A stretch of DNA of 8,037 nucleotides, from the NCBI GenBank assembly GCA_022564535.1, contig JADFLD010000064.1:1-8037 (forward strand). Direction: 5' to 3'. This document shows, one piece after another, positions 1 to 5,473 of the stretch (positions are counted from its first letter, which is position 1; every line of letters starts with the position of its first letter). The notes under the pieces were generated by a model. That model was given only the letters and a program-made list of their open reading frames with translations, was not told the DNA's origin and did no database searches. The position numbers and the translations under genes are program-made. Source of the DNA: Gemmatimonadota bacterium (lineage in GTDB: Bacteria > Gemmatimonadota > Gemmatimonadetes > Longimicrobiales > UBA6960).

Positions 1-935
1 GACTCGAGCGGGGACGGCAGCTGCACGTGGAACACGGTGCGAACGTCCGCCTTGTCGATGCCCATTCCGAACGCGTTGGTGGCGACGACCACTCTGCAAC
101 ACCCTTCCATGAACGCCGCCTGCACCCGCGACCGCTCGGCCCCGGGTAACCCGGCGTGGTAGGCCTCGCAACGAATGCCCCGCCGGGCCAGGTGGTTGCG
201 CACGGTTTCCACCGAGCGCCGGGTGGGCGCGTAGACGATCGCACATCCTGGTGCCCGGAGGATATCGCGACAGATGGCCGTGGCCCGTTCGTTGAGCGAG
301 CGGCCCGGAACGACGGCCCACGACAAGTTGGGCCGGTCGAAGGACCGCACGACGGTCAGGGCGCTCGCGAGTGACAAGTTGTCGAGAATGTCGTCGCGCA
401 CCTCGGGTGTCGCGCTGGCCGTCAGCGCCAGTGTCGGGCAATCCAGAACGCGCTGCAGCCGACCGATACGTCGATAGGCCGGCCGAAAGTCATGCCCCCA
501 TTCGGAGATACAGTGCGCCTCGTCCACCGCGAGGAGTCGCACCGCGGCACCGCGCAGCAGCTCGCGGAAGGCGGTGACCTCGAGGCGCTCGGGAGAGACG
601 AAGAGAATGTCCAGGGCACCCGCGCGGGTGCGGTCGGCGATCTCCCGTCGAGCCGCGGCGGGTTGTGTCGAGCTCAGATGAGCGGCCCTCAGTCCTGCTT
701 CGCCCGCCCGCTTCACCTGGTCCTCCATCAGAGACACGAGCGGCGTGATGACGACCGTCAGCCCACCCAGAATGAGAGCGGGGACCTGATAGCAGACGCT
801 CTTTCCGCCCCCCGTCGGGAGCACGCCCAGCGCGTCCCGACCGTCCAAGACGGCCCGCACGAGCTCTTCCTGGCCGGGCCGAAAGTCCGGGTAGCCGAAG
901 TGGCGGCGAAGAACGGCGACAGGATCGGAGGGCAC
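1..935 (-). CDS. recQ: RecQ-family ATP-dependent DNA helicase (partial, C-terminus outside window)
   Basis: This is a superfamily 2 DNA helicase that unwinds 3'-tailed, forked and recombination-intermediate DNA, acting in the cytoplasm in repair and recombination. About 311 residues are visible. They open with HFGYPDFRPGQEE (about 12-24), the RecQ motif 0 region. Next come Walker A PTGGGKS (40-46), motif Ia VVITPLVSLMEDQ, the DEAH box (138-141) followed by CISEWGHDFRPAY (the RecQ aromatic-rich loop), motif III TASAT (172-176), motif IV IVYAPTRRS, and motif V ATNAFGMGIDKADVR. The window ends at LPSPLES, where RecQ proteins normally continue into motif VI (a QEAGRAGRD-like segment), so RQC and HRDC domains cannot be assessed. 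The first in-frame start after the TAG at 966-968 is a GTG at 935, which gives the usual short leader before motif 0. It has no clear Shine-Dalgarno, so the start is less certain than the family. It lies directly downstream of the small membrane protein gene and is probably co-transcribed with it. Confidence 0.95.
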   Translation of the reverse strand, partial: MPSDPVAVLRRHFGYPDFRPGQEELVRAVLDGRDALGVLPTGGGKSVCYQVPALILGGLTVVITPLVSLMEDQVKRAGEAGLRAAHLSSTQPAAARREIADRTRAGALDILFVSPERLEVTAFRELLRGAAVRLLAVDEAHCISEWGHDFRPAYRRIGRLQRVLDCPTLALTASATPEVRDDILDNLSLASALTVVRSFDRPNLSWAVVPGRSLNERATAICRDILRAPGCAIVYAPTRRSVETVRNHLARRGIRCEAYHAGLPGAERSRVQAAFMEGCCRVVVATNAFGMGIDKADVRTVFHVQLPSPLE

Positions 936-965
936 CCGTCGAAGGTGCCCGCGACCGATGGGCGG

Positions 966-1214
966 CTACATGCCGGAAACGGCCTCTTCGTCCTCGTCTT
1001 CGTCCCCGTCTTCGTCCCCGTCTTCGGTGTCGGCACTGGGCATGAAGCGAAGAAACATCGAAGTCGCGAGCACGGCGAGCGCCACTCCGGTCATCCACCG
1101 TTGGTCGAAGTACATCCCCGCCAGGGCGAGGATCGCGGCGAGGGAAAAGATCCAAACCTTCAGCTGGAGCCGGCTACCGGCTTTCTCACCAGGAAGTGGC
1201 ATCTCCCGTTGCAT
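966..1214 (-). CDS. Small two-helix membrane protein with acidic tail, unknown function
   Basis: I do not recognise this 82-residue protein. It has a basic, polar N-terminus (residues 1-19, with R3, K11, R15 and K19), a hydrophobic segment at about 20-36 (VWIFSLAAILALAGMYF), a short polar turn (DQRWM), and a second hydrophobic segment at about 42-57 (TGVALAVLATSMFLRF). A tail at 62-77 is almost entirely Asp, Glu and Gly. This predicts a helical hairpin in the inner membrane with a soluble acidic C-terminus. The ATG at 1214 is chosen. A second ATG at 1202 (residue 5) is possible, since CGGGAG precedes it directly, but neither has well-spaced Shine-Dalgarno. A longer reading back to 1439 would run through the divergent intergenic region and over the start of the lipoprotein gene, so it is not favoured. 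The gene ends 30 bases before recQ in the same frame. That it is a real gene rests on the membrane pattern and on the operon-like placement. Confidence 0.65.
   Translation of the reverse strand: MQREMPLPGEKAGSRLQLKVWIFSLAAILALAGMYFDQRWMTGVALAVLATSMFLRFMPSADTEDGDEDGDEDEDEEAVSGM
983..1026. repeat. Short tandem repeat, 12-base unit (about 3.7 copies)
   Basis: The unit CGTCTTCGTCCC is present in two perfect copies (995-1006 and 1007-1018), with a partial copy after (1019-1026) and a degenerate copy before (983-994, two mismatches). On the minus strand it encodes the Asp/Glu/Gly tail of the small membrane protein. The unit is a multiple of three, so copy-number changes would lengthen or shorten the tail by four residues without a frameshift. 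Confidence 0.85.
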
Positions 1215-1409
1215 CCTCGATGGGTGGAGAGCTGCGATCCAATGAGGAACGGAGCCCGATCGGGATGAAACGCTTGCTGAAACAGGCCCATATCGCAAGA
1301 AACGCGGCCGGCGGCCACCCGCCATCGAGCCTTGTTTGACGGGACTTTGACGGTGGCCCTGTATGCTGCGTCGAAGGCCTTTCCCTCCTAGACTGGTAGA
1401 GAGTGAACG
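1215..1409. other. Divergent intergenic region (small membrane protein/recQ versus RCC1 lipoprotein)
   Basis: These 195 bases separate two divergently transcribed units, so they should hold promoters for both directions. Two structures stand out: the perfect palindrome CCCGATCGGG at 1255-1264, and a TTTGACGG direct repeat at 1335-1353. I could not identify a convincing sigma-70 promoter for the leftward unit. Open reading frames crossing the region have no recognisable features and are treated as chance. Confidence 0.6.
1335..1367 (+). promoter_or_regulatory. Candidate promoter/operator with TTTGACGG direct repeat
   Basis: TTTGACGG occurs at 1335-1342 and again at 1346-1353, 11 bases apart (one helical turn). 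TATGCT follows at 1362-1367, about 43 bases before the lipoprotein ATG. TTGACG resembles a -35 element and TATGCT a weak -10. The spacing is 20 bases from the first copy and 9 from the second, so neither gives the canonical 16-18. It could be a promoter with non-standard spacing or a regulator-binding pair. The repeat is seen directly; the function is inference. Confidence 0.3.
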
Positions 1410-2843
1410 ATGAGCTGCCGACACTTCGCGAGCCTCCACAGATTCGCCCTTGGCGTGACGCTATGCCTCGCAGCCTCGGGTTGCGGGGACAGCGTCGAGC
1501 CCAGGATCCCGACGACCGTGGTCGTCCGGCCGACCACACTCTCCTTCTCGACGCTACTGGTGCGGAAATCCTTGATTGCCAACGTGATCGACCAGAACGG
1601 GCGGACGATGCTCGGCGAGCTCATCCGTTGGTCGACCTCCAACTCCTCGGTGGCAATCGTGATCCGTCAGGACGGTCGCATAGAATCCATCGGAAGCGGC
1701 ACTGCGACGATCACGGCGACCTCCGGGTCCATCAGCGGGACGGCCGCGATCACGGTCGACGTGCCGGCCCCGGTGTTGGAATTCAGTTCGGTGACCGTCG
1801 GCGGCGCTCACAGTTGCGGGGTCACGACCGTGCACGGCGCTTACTGCTGGGGGGCCAACACTTTCGGACAGCTCGGGGACGACTCGAACACGGACAGGAG
1901 CTTACCGCTGTTGGTAGATGGTACTGACCGCTTCTACATCGTCCGATCCGTGACCGCGGGCCTAATGCACACTTGCGGGCTCTTCGAAAATGACCTCACT
2001 CCAAGAGGCTATTGTTGGGGCCATAACCACTTCGGCCAAACCAGTGCGGTGGGCGGTCTGGCTTTCAACTACCCCTTCGAAGTCTTAACACTGGGACAGG
2101 GCACCCCGAGCGCCCGGTCCGTGACGGTAGGCGATAACCACAGCTGCCTAGTGACGACGGATGACGTGGCGTACTGTTGGGGAGAGAATAGTTCCGGCCA
2201 GCTCGGGGACGGAACCAACACGGGCGGCAACACCCCGACACCGACCGCGGGCGGACAAACGTTTCAGTCTGTGTCGGCCGCCGGCGACCACACCTGTGCC
2301 CTCACCGCCCCGGGGGACGCTTTCTGCTGGGGCGAAAACGGCATGGGACAGCTCGGCGACGGGACCGACACGGATCGTAACGAGCCCGTGGCCGTCGTGG
2401 GTGGGCTCACCTTCGCATCATTGAGCGGCGGTTGCGGAGTGACACCGGACGGGGACGGATACTGCTGGGGTGACAACGCATCCGGCCAGCTCGGGGACGG
2501 GACCAACACGAGCAGCAACGCCCCGATCCCGATCTCGGGCGGACTCGACTTCCAGTCACTGTCCTCGGGCGAGGCATTCACTTGCGGAGTCACGACGGCG
2601 GGGGACGCATACTGTTGGGGAGACAACGCGACCGGTCAGCTCGGGAACGGGACGTTCGACAGCAGCAACGTCCCGATACCGGTCTCGGGCGGGCACACCT
2701 TCCAGTCGGTCGCCGCGGGCACGGTATCCAGTTGCGGAGTCACGACGGCCGGGGACGCGTACTGCTGGGGTGACAACACCTCCGGCCAGCTCGGAGACGG
2801 CACGAACGACAGTAGCAACGTGCCGGTTCGTGTCGGTGGGTAG
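1410..2843 (+). CDS. Predicted lipoprotein with BIG2-like domain and seven RCC1 repeats
   Basis: This 477-residue exported protein starts with a signal peptide (basic H10/R11, hydrophobic 12-22) and a lipobox-like LAASGC, with C25 as the predicted lipidated cysteine followed by GDS. Residues about 35-117 look like a bacterial Ig-like BIG2 domain: a VRPTTLSF opening strand, a WSTSNSSVA core, and GSGTATITATSGS. Residues 125-477 form seven RCC1 repeats beginning at about 125, 178, 235, 285, 335, 381 and 431, most of them 50 residues long, with the signature YCWGxNxxGQLGDGT. This should fold as a seven-bladed beta-propeller. Each repeat has two cysteines, usually nine or ten residues apart, which suggests disulfides in an extracytoplasmic setting. 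Repeat 2 is longer and degenerate, and repeat 5 lacks about four residues. The ATG at 1410 sits about 8 bases after GAGAG. Eukaryotic RCC1 is a Ran exchange factor, but bacterial RCC1-repeat lipoproteins are functionally uncharacterised. Surface binding is a guess, and no catalytic motif is visible. Confidence 0.9.
   Translation: MSCRHFASLHRFALGVTLCLAASGCGDSVEPRIPTTVVVRPTTLSFSTLLVRKSLIANVIDQNGRTMLGELIRWSTSNSSVAIVIRQDGRIESIGSGTATITATSGSISGTAAITVDVPAPVLEFSSVTVGGAHSCGVTTVHGAYCWGANTFGQLGDDSNTDRSLPLLVDGTDRFYIVRSVTAGLMHTCGLFENDLTPRGYCWGHNHFGQTSAVGGLAFNYPFEVLTLGQGTPSARSVTVGDNHSCLVTTDDVAYCWGENSSGQLGDGTNTGGNTPTPTAGGQTFQSVSAAGDHTCALTAPGDAFCWGENGMGQLGDGTDTDRNEPVAVVGGLTFASLSGGCGVTPDGDGYCWGDNASGQLGDGTNTSSNAPIPISGGLDFQSLSSGEAFTCGVTTAGDAYCWGDNATGQLGNGTFDSSNVPIPVSGGHTFQSVAAGTVSSCGVTTAGDAYCWGDNTSGQLGDGTNDSSNVPVRVGG
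1782..2840 (+). repeat. Seven tandem RCC1 repeats in the coding sequence
   Basis: The repeats have a period of about 150 bases. Similarity is visible at DNA level as well as in protein. The segment CGGCCAGCTCGGGGACGG recurs in repeats 3 and 5 and, with one change, in repeat 7. Repeats 6 and 7 share nearly the same run from TTGCGGAGTCACGACGGC through the TACTGTTGGGG region (about 2583-2620 and 2733-2770). Repeats 1 and 2 are more diverged. This gradient suggests that the C-terminal repeats duplicated or were homogenised more recently. Confidence 0.85.
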
Positions 2844-2907
2844 CCGGGGCGCTGCGGTGCCGCGGACCCAGATCCCGGACGGAGAGACGACGCCGTAGTC
2901 GGACGGG
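2844..2907. other. Convergent intergenic gap
   Basis: These 64 bases lie between the converging ends of the lipoprotein gene and the hydratase gene. Only weak hairpin potential is visible (for example CGAC-N6-GTCG at 2888-2901), without a T-run on either strand, so no intrinsic terminator is called. Confidence 0.5.
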
Positions 2908-3693
2908 CTATTCCTTGGACTTGTCCAGGAAACGCCGCACGCCCTCCCGGCACGCATCGGTCATGCGGGCTTCGGCGTTCACCTCGGCCCCACGCTCGAG
3001 ACCCGAGTCGAAGTCCATTCCGTCGAGCTCGTAGAGGAGGCGCTTCGTCAGCGTGACGGCCGAACCCGGCTTGGCCGCGAGCGAGGCGACGTACGTGTCT
3101 GCCTCCGACCGGAAAGTGAATGCCGGGAAAACGCGCGTCACGAGGCCGAGGCGCTCGGCCTCGGTCGCGCTGATCCGGTCTCCTTGCGCCACGAGGCCGA
3201 ACGCCCGCCCTTCCCCTATTCTGCGGCGGAGGATGGTCATGACCAGCGCCGGCACGAATCCGAGATGCACCTCGGGATACCCGAACTCGGCGTCGTCGCG
3301 AGCGACCACGAGGTCGCACGCGGTCGCGAGGCCGCACCCGCCCGCCAGGGCCCGTCCCTTGACCAGAGCGACGATCGGGCGGGGATGGTTTCGCATCTGT
3401 GCGAACAGCGCGCCGAGCGTGCGGGCGTCTTCGAGATTCTCCTCTTCGCTCATCGCCGAGAGCTTCTCGAGCTCGGACAGATCGGCGCCCGAGCAAAAGT
3501 CCTTTCCCGCGCCGGTGATCACCACGACCCGGACCGCCGGATCGTCCGCCGCCTCGGCAAGCCGATCCTTCAGAGCCCGCACGAGAGCACCGTTCAGCGC
3601 GTTGCGCTTTTCCGGCCGATTGAGCGTCAGCGTTGCGACCCCGTTGTCCACGCCGTACAGGAGGACGGGCTCGCCCAGGGACGGCGCGTTCAC
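2908..3693 (-). CDS. Enoyl-CoA hydratase/isomerase family protein, LiuC/AtuE-like
   Basis: This 261-residue crotonase-fold enzyme has the usual family length. It most likely hydrates a 2-enoyl-CoA, plausibly a 3-methylglutaconyl-CoA-type product of the carboxylase encoded in the same operon. Visible landmarks are TLTLNRPEKRNALN (21-34), the first oxyanion-hole region FCSGADL (66-72), NLEDARTLG (86-94), the second oxyanion-hole glycines AGG (117-119), and GYPEVHLGFVPA (138-149). E141 matches catalytic Glu164 of rat enoyl-CoA hydratase, while the Glu144 position is Gly121. As I recall, Pseudomonas LiuC also has Gly there, and its ARELG and EVRIGLAPA segments look alike, which supports the LiuC/AtuE-like call. 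The start is GTG at 3693, which overlaps the previous gene's TGA as GTGA and has GGAG eight bases upstream at 3702-3705. An upstream in-frame ATG at 3733-3735 would add 14 residues inside the previous gene and is less likely. It is the last gene of the operon. The exact substrate is unproven. Confidence 0.9.
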   Translation of the reverse strand: MNAPSLGEPVLLYGVDNGVATLTLNRPEKRNALNGALVRALKDRLAEAADDPAVRVVVITGAGKDFCSGADLSELEKLSAMSEEENLEDARTLGALFAQMRNHPRPIVALVKGRALAGGCGLATACDLVVARDDAEFGYPEVHLGFVPALVMTILRRRIGEGRAFGLVAQGDRISATEAERLGLVTRVFPAFTFRSEADTYVASLAAKPGSAVTLTKRLLYELDGMDFDSGLERGAEVNAEARMTDACREGVRRFLDKSKE

Positions 3694-4097
3694 GCCCCAC
3701 GCTCCGGCTCGGGGTCGACTCCTCCCGGAGTCCATCGCTCAGGCACTCTGCCCTTTCCCGCGACCGCAGCCGCGACGTCCTCGGACACCTCGATCTCCAT
3801 CCTCAGGAGGGCGGTGCTGAATACCTTGCCCTGCGCATCGTTCATGAGCGACGTGGTACCCCCACCCCCGAGCGCGCCGTGCAGGAGGAAGTTGAGCGCG
3901 CCGAGGTTCGGAAGCTCGTATCGCTCCACGTCTCCCGACACCATCGAGCCGAAGTGGGCCTTCACCGCCACGGCCGTGAGTTGCTCCCGCAGCAACTCGT
4001 AGTGGTCCTCTTCGTACACGATCACTCCTATGTTCGCGGTGTCGCCCTTGTCGCCGGAACGTGTGTGCGCGAGGTGGACCAGTTGTACTCGGGTCAT
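3690..4097 (-). CDS. AtuA C-terminal (ferredoxin-fold) domain protein, stand-alone
   Basis: This 135-residue protein matches the small C-terminal domain found fused to DUF1446 in full-length AtuA proteins. The signature [13 protein letters not shown] of that domain appears here as [14 protein letters not shown] (11-24). It is followed by an alpha/beta stretch, [20 protein letters not shown] (60-79), and a Pro-rich, charged tail from about 118. No signal peptide or membrane segment is seen, so it should be cytoplasmic. The start is ATG at 4097, overlapping the stop of the DUF1446 gene as ATGA. GGAGG lies at 4108-4112, ten bases upstream. A longer reading to 4160 adds a low-complexity leader inside the upstream gene and is rejected. 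The biochemical function of this domain is unknown. Its tight coupling to the DUF1446 gene suggests that the two chains form one AtuA complex. Confidence 0.88.
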   Translation of the reverse strand: MTRVQLVHLAHTRSGDKGDTANIGVIVYEEDHYELLREQLTAVAVKAHFGSMVSGDVERYELPNLGALNFLLHGALGGGGTTSLMNDAQGKVFSTALLRMEIEVSEDVAAAVAGKGRVPERWTPGGVDPEPERGA

Positions 4098-5473
4098 ACG
4101 TCTCTGACCTCCACCTGGAGGTGGGCCTCGACAGCTTCGCGGCGAATCAGAGCAGGCCAATACGCCATGATCTCCTGAACCCGGGGGCGCCCGCCCGCGA
4201 AACCCGTCACCGAGGGCGGCCCGGTGAGAATGAGCGGCGCGATCTCGCGTGTGAATCTCTCCACGGCCGCACGGTCGTTCGAGCGCACACCCACCCGAAG
4301 TTGCACCTCGGGCAAGTCCGCCGGAGGCTCGCCCACGAGCGGTCCGTGCGTCGAGTCCCAGCCGACGAGCTCGGTGCGGATCTCATCGAAGGAGAGTCCC
4401 AGGCGATCCAACCGCTCCCGCAGAATCCGGTCCGCTGCGCGTGCCTTCGCGGCGGCATCGGGCCAGACGTACGTGAGCGTGCCCGTCGCCTTCCAGCCAG
4501 AAGCATACGCGATCGAGACCTTGAGGAAGTCGGTGCGGGCGCTCCCCTTCACGCCGTGCACGCGCACGCGGTTGCCGCCCTGGTCGTCCAGGTGGATCGT
4601 CGTGAAGTCGGCGATCACATCGGGTGTGATGTACGTGGTCGGATCGCCCATCTCGTAGACGATCTGCTCGGCGACCGAGGCGCGCGATACCCGACCGCCC
4701 GAACCCTCGTGCTTCGTCACGACGAAGGTGCCGTCTGGGCTCACCTCGACGATCGGGAAGCCGACGACCGCCATATCGGGAATCTCCCACCAGTCGATGA
4801 GACAGTTGCCACCCGTGCACTGCGCTCCGCACTCGTTGATGTGCCCGGCAACGACGCCGGCGGCGATCCGGTCGTGGTCGTCGTAGCTCCAACCGAACTC
4901 GTGGATGAGCGGTCCGTACGTGAGTGCCGTGTCGGTGCTGCGCCCCGTCACGACGACGTCGGCCCCCTTGTCGAGCGCCTCCACGATGGGGGCGGCCCCG
5001 ATGTAGGCGTTGGCGCTCTGGACCCGGTCACGGATCGTGGCGAGGGGCTCTCCGGTCTCCATGTTGGCGAGCGCATGACCGTGCTCGAGCAGCTCGTCCA
5101 GGCGACCCATCAGATCGTCGCCGGTAACGAGGCCCACCTTGGCCCGACCGCCGACACCCGCCCGCCGTCCGGCCTCGACCAGAGCGGCCGCACACCCCTC
5201 GGGGTTCACGCCACCCGCGTTCGTGACTACACGAATGCCGGCGTCGATGCACGTCGGAAAGATCCGCTCCATGAGCGGTACGAAGTCACGCGCGAAGCCC
5301 GCCTCCGGGTCGCGCGCCCGTTGCTTCTGCATGATCGACATCGTCACCTCGGCGAGGTAGTCGAGCATGAGATAGTCGATCGGTCCGCCTTCGACCTGCC
5401 GGACCGGAGCCTCGAGGTCATCGCCCCAGAAGCCCTGCCCGCCGGCGACCCGAACCACGCGCTCGTCGTTCAC
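4094..5473 (-). CDS. atuA: Acyclic terpene utilization AtuA family protein (DUF1446)
   Basis: This 459-residue protein spans the DUF1446 portion of AtuA. AtuA is required for growth on citronellol/geraniol-type acyclic terpenes in Pseudomonas, but to my knowledge its biochemical activity is undefined. Recognisable segments are [11 protein letters not shown] (9-19), [17 protein letters not shown] (29-45), [15 protein letters not shown] (84-98), a Rossmann-like [10 protein letters not shown] (112-121), [14 protein letters not shown] (171-184), [13 protein letters not shown] (211-223), and THGPLVG in the C-terminal third. Pseudomonas AtuA is about 600 residues because the ferredoxin-fold domain is fused; here that domain is the next gene. 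The start is GTG at 5473, overlapping the carboxyltransferase stop as GTGA, with a strong GGAGGGG at 5478-5484. An unusual group of three cysteines (C215, C219, C224) lies in the conserved ECG segment. There is no signal peptide, so a cytoplasmic location is expected. The family assignment is firm, but terpene use by this organism is only inferred. Confidence 0.92.
   Translation of the reverse strand: MNDERVVRVAGGQGFWGDDLEAPVRQVEGGPIDYLMLDYLAEVTMSIMQKQRARDPEAGFARDFVPLMERIFPTCIDAGIRVVTNAGGVNPEGCAAALVEAGRRAGVGGRAKVGLVTGDDLMGRLDELLEHGHALANMETGEPLATIRDRVQSANAYIGAAPIVEALDKGADVVVTGRSTDTALTYGPLIHEFGWSYDDHDRIAAGVVAGHINECGAQCTGGNCLIDWWEIPDMAVVGFPIVEVSPDGTFVVTKHEGSGGRVSRASVAEQIVYEMGDPTTYITPDVIADFTTIHLDDQGGNRVRVHGVKGSARTDFLKVSIAYASGWKATGTLTYVWPDAAAKARAADRILRERLDRLGLSFDEIRTELVGWDSTHGPLVGEPPADLPEVQLRVGVRSNDRAAVERFTREIAPLILTGPPSVTGFAGGRPRVQEIMAYWPALIRREAVEAHLQVEVRDV

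Noticed and set aside
983..1026. CRISPR-like or regulatory repeat array
   Set aside because: The units are 12 bases, contiguous without spacers, and lie inside a coding frame that they keep open.
490..1155. A 221-codon minus-strand frame over recQ and the small membrane gene
   Set aside because: It is an out-of-frame shadow. The RecQ motifs are all in another frame of the same strand.
1215..1439. N-terminal extension of the small membrane protein to a start at 1439
   Set aside because: It would overlap the lipoprotein start and fill the divergent promoter region. The added residues have no recognisable pattern.
1782..2840. Toxin, adhesin or phage tail-fibre interpretation of the repeat protein
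   Set aside because: The repeats match RCC1 signatures throughout. No toxin domain, secretion partner or phage neighbour is present.
2844..2907. Bidirectional intrinsic terminator in the convergent gap
   Set aside because: Only short weak stems are visible, with no T-run on either strand.
2636..3700. A 354-codon minus-strand frame overlapping the hydratase and the lipoprotein end
   Set aside because: It is a shifted frame of the hydratase gene, Arg/Gly/Ala-rich and without motifs. The crotonase frame explains this DNA.
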